DNA of 64,000 bases from Dipteris shenzhenensis. Lineage: Eukaryota > Polypodiophyta > Polypodiopsida > Gleicheniales. The position numbers and the translations under genes were made by a program. A model generated the notes under the pieces. That model was not told the origin of the DNA, made no database searches, and saw only the letters and a program-made list of their open reading frames with translations. Location: assembly GCA_047967505.1 (NCBI GenBank), contig CM106539.1. One strand, given 5' to 3'. Positions 32,712 to 43,833 of the stretch are shown piece after piece. Each line of letters starts with the position of its first letter. Position 1 is the stretch's first letter.

Positions 32712-32881
32712 TGAGAGTGCTCACAACAGAAGTAAGAACGGAAGAGGGAGAGAGAGAGACAGAGAGCCACACAGGTTTTGGTGGGTGCAAAACACCCTAA
32801 TGTTCTTTTTCATTCATTTATATATGTGTTTGAGTATTGTACATAACCGGGGTAAAGGCACAGTGACCTTTAACCCCCACA
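32712..32881 (-). mobile_element. 5' LTR of the Tnt1-like Copia (170 bp)
   Basis: The minus strand begins TGTGGGGGTTAAAG and ends GAGCACTCTCA, the same length and ends as 14447-14616 on the plus strand. ATTCT at 32882-32886 is the target duplication. Confidence 0.92.
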
Positions 32882-32886
32882 ATTCT
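32882..32886. repeat. Target-site duplication ATTCT (partner AGAAT at 14617-14621)
   Basis: It lies between the 170-bp LTR and the resumed pol frame (SSHSHFANEHGN). It completes the codon string broken at GGHS in the gag half at 14622. Confidence 0.8.
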
Positions 32887-35800
32887 AGTCACAGTCATTT
32901 TGCAAATGAACATGGAAATATGTTTCTTGCAAGCGAGGAATTGCATCAGACTAATACAGTGTACCTAGACACTGATTTCAATCCCAAAGAGGATTTCAGC
33001 TATCAAGTCGACGAAGTGGAACAGGATCCTTGGTACATCGACAGTGGTGCATCATCTCATATGACTAATCATCAAGAATGGTTCACAGAGATGAAACCAT
33101 TAGGAGGTCAGAAAAATGTCATTTACACAGCAGACAATACACCGAATCCAGTTCAAGGGACAGGTGTTATCCCTATGAACAATTTCACTGGTACGAAAGG
33201 ATTAGTCAAAGATGTGCTCTATGTTTCGAAGCTCAGCAAGAACCTTTTGTCAGTAGGTCAAATGACGAAACACAACTACAAAGTCATCTTCGACTGTGAT
33301 GAATGCACTGTCAGAGACAAATCCCAAAGATGTCAGCTAGTAGCAAAAGGTGTCAAGGAAGGACATTTATACAGAATGCTAGCTACAATACTAGATAAGC
33401 ATGCCATGTCAGCTCAAATGCAACAGATGCCACTATCTGCAAAATGGCACAAGAGATATGGTCATGTCAATTTTAAGTACTTGTTAGATCTCAGGAATCA
33501 GAATATGGCAATTAGGATTTTGAAGCTACAGTTTCTTGGAAAAGTTTGCAAAGCATGTTGTTTCGACAAACAAAAGCGAACCAACTTTGTCAGAAGTACC
33601 TCTCGTGCATGAGGTATTCTTGATTTGATTCACACAGATGTATGGGGTTATGCCCAGACCCGCAGCATCAATGGTTCACTTTACTACTTGACCTTCATCG
33701 ACAACTATAGCAGATATTGTTGGGTCTACTTTCTGAAAGAGAAATCTGAAGTGTTTTTCAGATTTCAAGAATTCAAAGCCATGGTAGAAAACCAAACAGG
33801 CAGAAAGATCAAGGGCATGAGATCAGACAGAGGAGGTGAATACGTCTTCAGCATTCATGAACTTTTGCAAAAATCACGGCATACGAAGACAATTCACATG
33901 TGCAGATACTCCTCAGCAGAATGCAATAACTGAAAGGAAGAATGGGAATTTAGCAGATAGTGCTAGAGCAATGCTTAGTGAAAAGCATCTTTCGAATTAG
34001 TATTGGGCAAAAGCAATAGCTACAGCTAACTACTTGCTTAATTGGCTTCCTACTGAACCGATACAGGGTATGACTCCTTATGAAGCATTCACTGGACACA
34101 AGCCACGCATTGGGCATCTCCGCATATTTGGTTGCATAGCATATGCCCACATACATGATGATCATCGCAGAAAATTGGATGCAAAGTCACCCAAATGCAT
34201 CATGGTTGGCTATAGTGAAGAAAGCAAAGCATATAAATTGTATTATCCCATCACTGCAAAGTCATTATCTCCAGAGATGTAATCTTTGATGAGGAATCAG
34301 AATGGAAAACCTCACCTACACAGGAGATAGAAGCATCGACTTCATAGTCATCTACAGAACAAGTTGATGGAGAAGAGCAAGAATTGACAGCAACACCCCA
34401 AGCAGAGCCATAGTAGCTCAAACGGTCTACTAGGGAAAGCAGACCACCAGCCAGATTGACATATGCTCAGAAAGGCAAAGCAATTCAGGTGGAAACCACC
34501 AACTATGCTCTTATGACTACCATCATTGCTACAGAAGAGCCAGTGTACTTCGAAGACACAGTAGACAAGCCAGAATGGCAAATTGCTATGAATGAAGAAA
34601 TGGATGCTTTGTATAAGAATAATACTTGGGAATTATGCAACCTTCCACCAGGAAAGAAGGCCATAGCCAACAAATGGGTATACAAAGTGAAGTACAATCC
34701 AGATGGCAGTATTTAGAGATACAAAGCCAGATTAGTTGCAAAAGGATTTGCACAACAATACGGTCAAGACTATGATGAGACTTATGCTCCAGTGGCAAAG
34801 ATGGATTCCATATGGTTCTTGATATCACTAGCGACACTCAATAAATGGAATGTGTATCAGCTCGATGTCAAGAATGCATTTCTCAATGGTTATCTAGATG
34901 AGGAAGTCTACATGCAACAACCAGCAGGTTATGTTGAACCAGGAAAGGAGAAAAAGGTTTGCCATCTCAAGAAAAGTCTCTACGGCTTAAAGCAAGCATC
35001 CAGAAGTTGGTACAGCAGAATTGACAAGTATTTTGCTAATCTGGGATACATGAAGTCCAATGCAGATCATACTCTCTACTACAAAGTTCAAGGGGAAGAC
35101 ATTATTATTGCACTTTTGTATGTAGATGATCTGATTATGACAGGAAGCAAGGATAGCTTCATCAGAAAACTAAAACAAGACTTATCTACAGAGTTCGACA
35201 TGAAAGATCTTGGACTTATGCACTATTGTCTTGGAATTGAGTTCTAGAGAGATTCAGATAGCACATTCATGAGTCAGTTCAAGTATGTTGATAGTCTCCT
35301 GAAGAAGTTTCATATGGCAGATTGCAAGATTGTAGCCACTCCCATGGAACAAAGTCTGAAACTTACTAAAGATTCAGAAAAGACGGTCAATAACAGATGC
35401 TACAGGCAGCTCATCGAATCTCTTATATATCTGACAATCACACGACCAGATATTTGTTATGCAGTAAGCTCACTAGCATAGTTTATGGCAAATCCAAAAT
35501 AGTTTCATTGGAATGCAGCCAAAAGAGTCTTGAGATACATCAGAGGTACAAGATAGTTTGGGATAGAATACAGAGGAAGTCATCCACATTTGCATGGATA
35601 CTGTGACAGTGACTATGCCGGAGATCATGAGACCAGGAGATCGACACAGGGATATGCATTTTTCCTTGGTCAAGGTGCTATATCATGGCTCTCAAACAAA
35701 CAACCAACTGTTTCTTTGTCTTCGACTAAAGCAGAATATAGAGCACTCACTACAGGTGCATGTGAGGCTATATGGCTCAGAAGACTATTGTCAAAAACAA

Positions 35801-36033
35801 ATTACTTTGATGACTCAAAGCCAACAACAATATACTATGATAATCAATCGGCTCAAGCATTGGCCAAAAATCCAGTATATCACTCCAGGACAAAGCACAT
35901 TGATGTCAAAGAGCACTTCATCGGAGAAAGAGTGTTACTTGGTGACATCACACTGCAGCATTGTGATAGCAAAGAAAATGTTGTAGACATCTTTACCAAA
36001 TCACTCGATAAAGAGCTATTCGAGAAACACTGA
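32887..36033 (+). pseudogene. Copia pol of the host element (half C)
   Basis: Protease: WYIDSGASSHMTNH (33032). Integrase: WHKRYGHVN with CKACCFDKQKR for the zinc domain, then HTDVWG, RSDRGGEY and, after a frameshift near 33900, NAITERKNG for D-D-E. RT: YQLDVKNAFLNGYLDEEVYM (34855), KKSLYGLKQASRSWY, LLYVDDLIMTG (35115). RNase [18 protein letters not shown] and [10 protein letters not shown]. The last part is [15 protein letters not shown]. Stops occur at 33610, 34281, 34714, 35246, 35479 and elsewhere, with the frame otherwise largely kept. It contains no gag of its own; the gag is the inverted half at 14622-15667. Confidence 0.93.
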
Positions 36034-36172
36034 CTAGCTCTTGGTTTGACGCAGAGGAAGGACATGCCCATTAAAGGGGTGTGATGGAATGTAATGCTCA
36101 GTCCTTCTTCGATTCCCCAGAATCATCATCTTGAGGGAAGGCCTACTTCATGATGTTGATCTTGAGGGAAGG
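36034..36172 (+). promoter_or_regulatory. 3' untranslated segment with doubled polypurine tract
   Basis: CTTGAGGGAAGG occurs twice (about 36131 and 36160), the second directly before the LTR start. It is the likely primer for plus-strand synthesis. Confidence 0.6.
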
Positions 36173-36429
36173 TGTTGAGAGTTCACGCTCAACATCATGT
36201 AATCATGTGTGCATAGCACCATCACGTGATCATATCTGCATAGCACTAACCTTATAGAGTGCTATAAAGGAAAGGGTTAGATCCCCTAACCCTAACCCTA
36301 AGTGGGTTTGTATATATTCTATTTTTTCAACTAAATCTAGTGTACAGTTAGTCATTTGTGGTGTGCTCTCTAGCTGTGCCCTCTCTCCTCATCTCCACTC
36401 TTCTCCTCTCCCCTCTTCATATTTTGTCA
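36173..36429 (+). mobile_element. 3' LTR of the host Copia (257 bp)
   Basis: TGTTGAGAGTTCACGC to CATATTTTGTCA, same length as 18251-18507 and differing at about 5 sites by eye. It is followed by CCACT (36430-36434), the target duplication also found outside the 5' LTR at 18508-18512. Confidence 0.94.
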
Positions 36430-36434
36430 CCACT

Positions 36435-38149
36435 GTCCATTAAATCACATCACTTAACCAGCGGTGGCATATTGTTAACCAATCTGTTAATATGCCCCCC
36501 TTCCTAATCTCGATCCAGTCCTCTGGATCGTTCAACGTTCATGATTGTTGGAGTGTTGTCAATGAAGATAAAGCAAAATAGTCTTTCGTGTGCATTGGGT
36601 TAAATCTTCTTTTGGTCCATTGCAGTAGAGGGATGTAGTGGCTCCTTCTTATGGAATGATTGTTGAAAGGATGGATGAGTGATTCTTCTGGAACCTTTAC
36701 CTCAGGGTTTGAGTGAGCCGAGTTGAGTACTTGTAACCATTCAAAGAAGGAATAAGAAAAATGAAAAGAAAAATCTAAGGGGTAAGTTATTAGGAAGAAG
36801 GTGTTAGTAGGGATTTATGTATGATCCTAGTGGTGTTAGTGTTAGCAGAGTAAGTAAAGTGCATTCTCATGCTCCTCTTAAGTCCCATATTTGATTTGAG
36901 TGGGACTCCTAATGGATTCTCATTAGACTATGTCTTTGTCATGATATTTTTGAATATCCGAAGTTGTGCATGACATTTTGTCTTGGTTCTCTACATTGAA
37001 GTTCCTTTAACATCCATTTTATTGAGGGTTTTGCTTGGAAGTATTTGAGCCCAACAAGGTTGTGGCACCATCTATAGCTTTATTTATCTGAGTTATCAAA
37101 TCGAGAGGAGTTTGATAATACACCATACAAACCCCTAGAATGATAAAGAAAAGAGGATGAGTATACGTTAGATGTTAATGGTGATGTTAGTAAAAAAATG
37201 TGAAAAAAGCTTTGAGGGTCACAAGAAACTCATCCAAACCCATATTGGTGTAACTACCTTCACCCTAGAGTTGAATGCATCCTAGAGAGCTGCTTGTTGA
37301 AAACCACTTGTCGTTCCATGTGTGAACTCAAATTCAAGACCCTGATGACTTAGGCATAAGTCAGTGCCTTGTTCTGTTTTGGCTCTGCTGATGGGATGTG
37401 TTGTTGATGCTGATTGGTATAGTATTGACTTTCTATAGTTTTTGTAGCTTATCTTCCTGACCAAGGAGCCCTTGGACTGATGTAGTTGTGATTTGCTAAG
37501 TGTGCCATGCTAAGGACCTGAAGAGGACTGACCACATATTTCCACCTAGTCCTATTTTCACCTAGGACTTTCACATGTGAGCAGAGAGGTAGGACTTCCA
37601 CATGTTATAACTTTATTGCTTGTTATGGACACACCTATACCTAGCACTTGGAACTGATTTTCTATTCACCTAAATGGCCTTAGTACCTATGAGTACATCA
37701 GAAGATGAATGCAGTGACATATTAACCAAATGTGACCCAGACCTAGCAAGAACATCATTTTATAGACCACTAGAGGAATATAAATTGTATAGCTATTGGG
37801 GACCTCATGTAAGTCTAAAAATCACTTCGAAGGAGAGTCACTAAGACATAATTGGAGATCTTTGTTGGCGAGCAATGTTCATCCCATTGTTGCCAACGAT
37901 GCTTGAAGTTCTTTGACCTTGATTGCAGTAGCAAGTTCTTGTGGAGCTACTCCATTTTTAGGAGTAAGTTCTTGTGGATCTACTATTGGCATGTTTCTTG
38001 TTGTCGCTATTGCACCATTGAACATTGTGATCTCCCACATGTACCGCTTCTATGCTACTCATCATAATAAAATTATATATGTTCTATGTATCAAATGTGA
38101 GTAGGATTGCAATGTCGCATAGATCTTTTGCTTTTGTTGAGCAAGCCCA
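36435..38149. other. Intergenic, no gene recognised
   Basis: Several open frames shorter than 75 codons on both strands, none with known motifs. The sequence may include further decay of the minus-strand retroelement that starts at 40842. Confidence 0.4.
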
Positions 38150-40842
38150 AGTTTCAGCTGAGAAAGTTGTTAGGCATGAAGATAATTTGTTGTTCATATT
38201 GGAAGGTTCTTATGGGACTTCCATTGTGATGGGTATTATTTGTGTGGGCTGATTCTTGCATAGCTACCCTGATTATAGATGCCAAATTTCTTAGTAAGGA
38301 AGGTTCTTGTGTGGCTCCCAAAGTGGATTCAACTTTTGTCTTGGAAGGTTCTTGTGTTACTATCTCTTTTTTCAAGATAGGTTCTTGTGTTACTGCCAAT
38401 TGCCTTGAAGATGATGCATTAAAGTGACATGGCTTTTGAGAGACTTGCAGTTCAGAAGGTTCTTGTATTACTATCTCCCTTTTTGAGATAGGTTCTTGTG
38501 TAACTACTCAAGAGAAGGAAGATGAATTCCTTTGTGTATGATCCTCTTGCATTGGTGCTTTTCCCTTATCCTTGCAAGCAGGTTCTTGTTGTTCTTGGCA
38601 TTTGTGTAGAGTAGGTTCTTGTGTGATTACTATTGGTGCATCTGCACTCATTGATGCTTTTGCATTGATAGATTTGGGGCTCTGCTTCTACTTTTGTGAT
38701 GGAATTGGTGTACATTTAGGCTTAGGGCAAGCATGGATGGGCTATTGATTGCTCTAGCAAGGCTTGGATACCCATATATAAGAGTTGCCAAGGTAATATC
38801 CCAAAGCCTCGAGTAGTCTTGTGGGAACCCATTGGTAATGCACCTTTCTTGTTGGATGGTGTCTTCTTCTTCTTTGATGTTGAGGTTTGTTGTTTACATG
38901 AGGGGGTGGCTGGTGATGGTGAGGATTGATGTTTAGAGGAGGGGGTGTCTTTATATGTTGAGGTTTCTTTGGAATCCAAAAATATGATTCACCCTCAAAG
39001 TATCCTTGAGCCTTTAGTAGATCCTTTCGGACCCATATTTGCTTGGCTACCTTTTGTCTTTGTCTTCTTCCTTGGTGGCATCCTTGTCGAGGTGGGGAGG
39101 TGGAAGTAGTTGCTGATGTTGGTGCTTGAATGTTGGGGTTGGTTGGTAGTGCTTAGCACATTTTGTTGGGCCGACTCATCACCAAATAATCCTTTGTAAG
39201 TGTCTTGGATCTAGCTTTCACCAAGAATGGTAGCTTCCGTTAAGGTACCTATAGGAGCTACAAAAAACTTGCAAGGCACAATGTAATTGTCCAAGGAAAC
39301 GTTCAACATTAAAGAACCAATAACCTTAAGAGAGGTACCCTCTATGGACTGAATTTCAGAATCACGTACTTGAAGGCGTAGTTGGCCAAGATGTTTTAAT
39401 GCTTCCCAGGAGATGAGGTTGTGGCTTACTCGCTAATCTGCCATGGCTTGTATTCAGTATGTTGCACCTGCTGATGTTAGCTCTACCCAAAGTTGAGATG
39501 GAGTCATATTTATCTCATTAGGATCAATGGCATTGTCAATTCCTAGCTCAATTTGATTAGATAGTACTACTCTTATGGTGTAAAAAGGTGTAATGGAGTG
39601 AAGTTGTTCATCATCAAGGTGCATCGCCTGAGTGCCCTTAGTAGTTGGTAGATCTATTGCCTCCAGTGTATGCATCCAATCAAGTGAGTCTTCTAGTAAG
39701 GAGCACACCAAGGTTCATGAAGACTCTTCTCATTGTCCTCTTTCTCATATTTTTTAACCAGCTTTACCTGCACAAACCCATCAGTGGTATCCAATTCAAC
39801 TGCAAATAGATTTCTTGGCTTTCCATGTTTGGAGCCATTACAATAAGGCACACTTGATATGTGAGATCAAAGGTTTTGATTTTCATGTCCTTGAGTACTA
39901 TTTTTTCCCCCCAATAAAACTACCCCTCTTTACTTACAAACTAGCTGATTTTTTTCAAAAGTAGAATTAAAAACCCCCTCCAGTTATTGTAAACCTTTTA
40001 AAATTTTTCCAAAAGTAGAATTAAAATACCCCTCCTTTTGAATGCACGTGGTACAGTAGAGGTGAACCCCCGAGTATGGGATGAGCCGTGCCCCCACCGC
40101 CTAATTTAACTACAAGGAAGTACTCTCTCAATAGGGACTTCCCCACTTTTCCCAGCATTGTTTTGTGATGATGCTAACACCTAATCCCTCTATTTAAGAT
40201 TGCCATGGATTTCTAATCATGGAAGGGGATGGCTAACACTACATTCGTGTCATAACTCTCAAAATATTGGCCCTGTTTGTTGACTAGCACCCTTGGAAGG
40301 TCTTGAGCTTGATTGGGAGATTCAACATTCTTAGGATTGGTGGATTAGGGTGTCACTATTTGCCCATTCATCCAATCCAAGAGGTCTCGCCATAAAATAG
40401 GATTACCCCGTAATAGTGTCACGATGGGCATCTTGATCTTAGTGGACAGGAATGAGGCTAACCCTGCGATGTCTCAAGGACTAGTGATAGGTTCCCTGTC
40501 TATTGATTTCAACTCTTCTAAGCCATATAAGGACATGTTGTCATCCTCCTTTATTTGTTGCAAGGCAGGGTCTTCTTCAAACATTTGTTGCATTAGGGTG
40601 GATCCCTTTGTTGAATGGCATGACACACCTTCTTCATGTACCCTTTCAAGTATTTGCAAGGCTTTTGAGGCTTGAGTGGTTATTTTATATCTTGGATGAA
40701 TTGTATCAGCACTCTTGGTTGCCTTGAGCCTTTGCTCACATTCCTCTTGGCACTTGCATTCCAATTTAAGTGCCTCGGTGAGACCTTGTTTTCCAACCCA
40801 TGGGTTATTCACTGTGACCCTTAAATGTTGTGGCTTGGCCAT
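38150..40842 (-). pseudogene. Retroelement gag/protease-like polyprotein remnant
   Basis: The minus-strand frame from 40842 begins MAKPQHLRVTVNNPWVGKQG and continues through stops. At about 39450-39210 there is a retropepsin-like segment: MAD-stop-RVSHNLISWEAL (compare D-T-G-A-S-H-N-L-I-S), IEGTSLKVIGSLMLNV, CKFFVAPIG and ATILGESWI (compare the I-L-G-x-x-W end of Gypsy-type proteases). Downstream come a Lys/Ser/Thr/Pro-rich linker (38980-38720) and a TQEP peptide array (38640-38190). No RT follows. The order and the retropepsin motif point to a Ty3/gypsy-type or related element; it is too decayed to place. Confidence 0.5.
38190..38640 (-). repeat. Peptide-coding repeat, about nine copies of a TQEP unit
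   Basis: On the plus strand GGTTCTTGTGT-ACT or variants recur at about 38202, 38251, 38302, 38347, 38380, 38459, 38490, 38581 and 38612. On the minus strand they encode (I/V)VTQEP-type units with KREI or KKEI between. Spacing varies (30-90 bp), so this is selection- or expansion-shaped coding sequence rather than a simple satellite. Confidence 0.7.
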
Positions 40843-41589
40843 GGGTTGAAGTCGTTATCATTGGCTCATGTGGGTGGTTGTTGTTGGTACCTCTTTGTTA
40901 ACATCCACAGAGTACAACCGCAAAATGCAAGGTAATCAATGAGTAAAGGTGACCAAGCCGAATGATCTACTTCAACAGGACAAGCTCAAGGGAGTTTGAT
41001 ACCCAAATACACCAAGGTCAATGATTACAAGCAATGTGCACATGGAAGGAGTATAGCTCAAACTCAGGGAGTTTGATCCCCAAATACCCTAAGTCCACCC
41101 AAAAGTCAAAGATCCCAGGCAACGTGTACATGTTGTATATTCCAGCTGCCCCCACCTGGAACAAGGAGGTGCTAGAACAAGGAGATGCAAACTTTTGGAC
41201 CACAAAGGGTGCATGTGCCTTGCACTGTTCAGCTGCACATCCACAGAAAATAGCGACACCAACGAAAACATCCCCGAGAGAAATACAACTCAAACTCAAG
41301 GAGTTTGTTCCCCAAATATTCCAAAGAAAAGGCTTCCCAACAACATTCAGGATTACCTTTGAGTGTCTCACAGAAGCCTAGCCTTGTCACTCCAAGTTTT
41401 GAGCCGCATTCATGAGGTTCAAACACCAAACAGGTAAAGATGTGAGGGCGCTCAGGGAGTTGAAGCCCCAAATCACCCAAACCTAGGAGTGGCGAGGCTA
41501 ACACAAGCGCTATTTGGGAACACCTGCTAACACTAGGTTTGTCCCAAGCACTTTAATATGGTTAACACAAGTGCTATTTTCACTAGTAG
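40843..41589. other. Intergenic with four scattered copies of a short motif
   Basis: A word close to CAGGGAGTTTGATCCCCAAAT occurs at about 40986, 41067, 41298 and 41455. CACAAG-GCTATTT is doubled near 41500 and 41567. No gene. Confidence 0.5.
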
Positions 41590-41689
41590 GGAGAGTCGGT
41601 AAGAATAGCAATATGCCTTGGCACCCTACGAGCCCAAAAGCCCATGGTTGTAAAGTGAGGGAGAGTGCTAAAAAGGAAAAGGGTTGGTC

Positions 41690-42110
41690 CTTCCTGTAAA
41701 AGGTGACTTGTATAAAAGGCCAAAAGTTTGACTTTGGTCTTCATTGCTGTTTGCACAAGTTTGAATACAAGCTCCCTCTTCTCTTCCAAGAGAGTGTTTT
41801 GGGTGTTCTCATGTTTCCATTGTAGTGCCCTTGTGGTTGTCACTCCATCCCCCTTCACTCCCTTCTCCTTCTTCCCTTCCTCCTCCTCCCTTCTCCCTCC
41901 TTCTCCCTCTCCCCTCCCCTCTTCCCCTTCCCCTTTTCTCACATGAAACCACATTGCAACAATCCGGAGGCTGCTTGAGTGACACTTGCGGATGGCTCAT
42001 GCTATGCATCGCTCCCACAAGGAGTAGCCGGGACTGGAAGCTCCGTCGACATATCTTCAACTACCCCACGACACGTGAGTCACCGCTGAGACCACACTAC
42101 AATTTTGATA
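41690..42110 (+). repeat. LTR-like dispersed repeat, copy 2
   Basis: The same repeat as 18545-19015: AAAAGGTGACTTGTATAAAAGG at 41699, ACAAGCTCCCTCTTCTCTTC, then a C/T-rich tract and GAGTCACCGC. After it comes TTTTGATACCATTGTCGGGG, which resembles a tRNA-complementary junction seen in some plant LTR elements. Confidence 0.7.
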
Positions 42111-42599
42111 CCATTGTCGGGGAGAAAAGGTATGCTTTTGCATTTGCACTTGTCTCCCTTCATTATATTCCCATTGCACAAGTTTTCAAGCTTAACTTGG
42201 AGGTTGTTAGTGGAGTTGTAGGAGAGAAGAGAGGTGGAGAGAGAGCGAGAGAGAGAGAGAGAGAGAGGATAGAAATCTATTTTTTCATGTAGGAATGCCG
42301 TTTTTGAGCTTGAAAAGCTTGTTTTGGTCACTTTTTGGTGTTTCAAGTTGATAGGAACATAGTAGGCTTGATTGCTAAGGTGTATACGTAATCTAATCAC
42401 CTCAAAAAACAATAAAACTAAGGATTTTTATCAAGTTTTGAAGTAGTTTCATGTTCTAGAACTTCCCTTTTCTAAGTTTTTGCATTTTGACTTGCAGAAA
42501 GTGTTTGTTTTCAAGTTTTTTTTCATTGAGTAGGTAGATTAGGTATGTAGCAACCCCCCATCACAAAAAATCATGAACAAAAAGTGTAAAATCCTCAGA
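42111..42599. other. Spacer with a (GA)n run
   Basis: A (GA)n/(GAGC) microsatellite lies at about 42236-42268. Nothing else was recognised. Confidence 0.4.
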
Positions 42600-43310
42600 A
42601 ATCACCCAATCTCAGTCGGTGCAACTGTGTCTGACTATCCCATCGAGTCGGCACTGCAGCGTATTGCACCGACCAGATTCCTTATTGACTAATGCGTTAG
42701 CTGAATCCCACCAATAAAACATCGTTGAACCAGTGCTATAACACTTCCTCGTTGACCTAACCCTTGACCACGGTTCACCCCGTCGCTCGGAGTTAATGCT
42801 TGTCAGAGTTACTTCCACACTGATTTGACAGGTTGTTGACTGGTGTTGCAGTGGTTCCCCTCCGACTGTTGCTATTTTACTATCCCGCTACTGGTGCGGT
42901 GAAACTATCCCTCTGACCGTAGTCATAATCGTTCCCCCTGCCATCACATTACTACATCGCACCACCTATCGCTATGAAATCCTATCATCCGGTGTCTGCA
43001 TACTACATTGTCGTTGCTATACTATCCCGTCGAGTCATTTTCTGATTGACCGGTGTCATATCGTGTCCCTATGCCCATGGGGATATTTTGTCCTTTCGAT
43101 CGCACCGACCATGTGGCAACTATTTTCCCACCGATCGTCGCCATACATCCATCACACCGATCGGTGCCAATTCCTTATTTCGCTAATTGTCACTGAAAGG
43201 TTACGCCCCGCCTGTCGCCAAAATTGTACTACATCGCCCGTTGCTATACCCATAGCCCACCGACCGGTGCTGTAGTGTTACCCCACCAACTGATGCTATT
43301 CCTATGGGGT
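42600..43310. repeat. Decayed tandem array of CCGACCGGTGC-containing units
   Basis: Words such as CACCGATCGGTGCC, CACCGACCGGTGCT, GATTGACCGGTGTC and CCACCAACTGATGCT recur every 30-50 bp, each followed by A/T-rich TACTATCCC-like spacers. The unit has drifted too far to define a period by eye. Composition (many CG) differs from the neighbours. Confidence 0.55.
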
Positions 43311-43833
43311 AGCCAAGGAATTAACAGAAAATTCCAAAACCTCAGTTCAGCTTAGGTGTCCCCAGCTAGAGGCACCCCACATGCACATGAGGTCTGGAAG
43401 GATTTTGCCAAAGGGTCTAGTTCCAAAGGAAAGCACTTTGAGCTATAGGCTCAGCCCACCCTCCGTCCTAGTTGGGGGTCTAATAAATCGATTCCTAGCC
43501 TCCACTCGTTCGTAGAACCCCATCTAGAAACTCAATCTAGTTCAGACGACACAAAGAGTCTTGAAGGAGTGATGCAAGACCCCATGGGTCCAAGGGCATC
43601 GGAAGCCCCCTTCACGAGTGTAGCCTCTCCCAACTCTCTTGCACCTTCGGTTGCATCCAAGCTTAGAGGTATGTTCTCTAATATGTTTGGCCGCTTAGGA
43701 AGAACAGAGTCGGCAGACATGGAGAATCCCTTTGTCGGCATGTCCGTAAGAAGGAAAGGCCAACAACATGCAATTCCCAGGCCACAAACCTGAATAGAAA
43801 CTACCTTTGCCAATCCAAGTTTCTCCTCTTATG
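43311..43833. other. Unassigned sequence, end of the Gypsy RT remnant
   Basis: No motif was recognised. The RT frame breaks off at its left end right after the FLDD motif. Confidence 0.4.

Noticed and set aside
32701-32880. Apparent N-terminal extension of the Copia pol frame (ESAHNRSKNGRGRERDREPH)
   Set aside because: It is a readthrough of the inserted 170-bp LTR; the real pol sequence begins after ATTCT at 32887.
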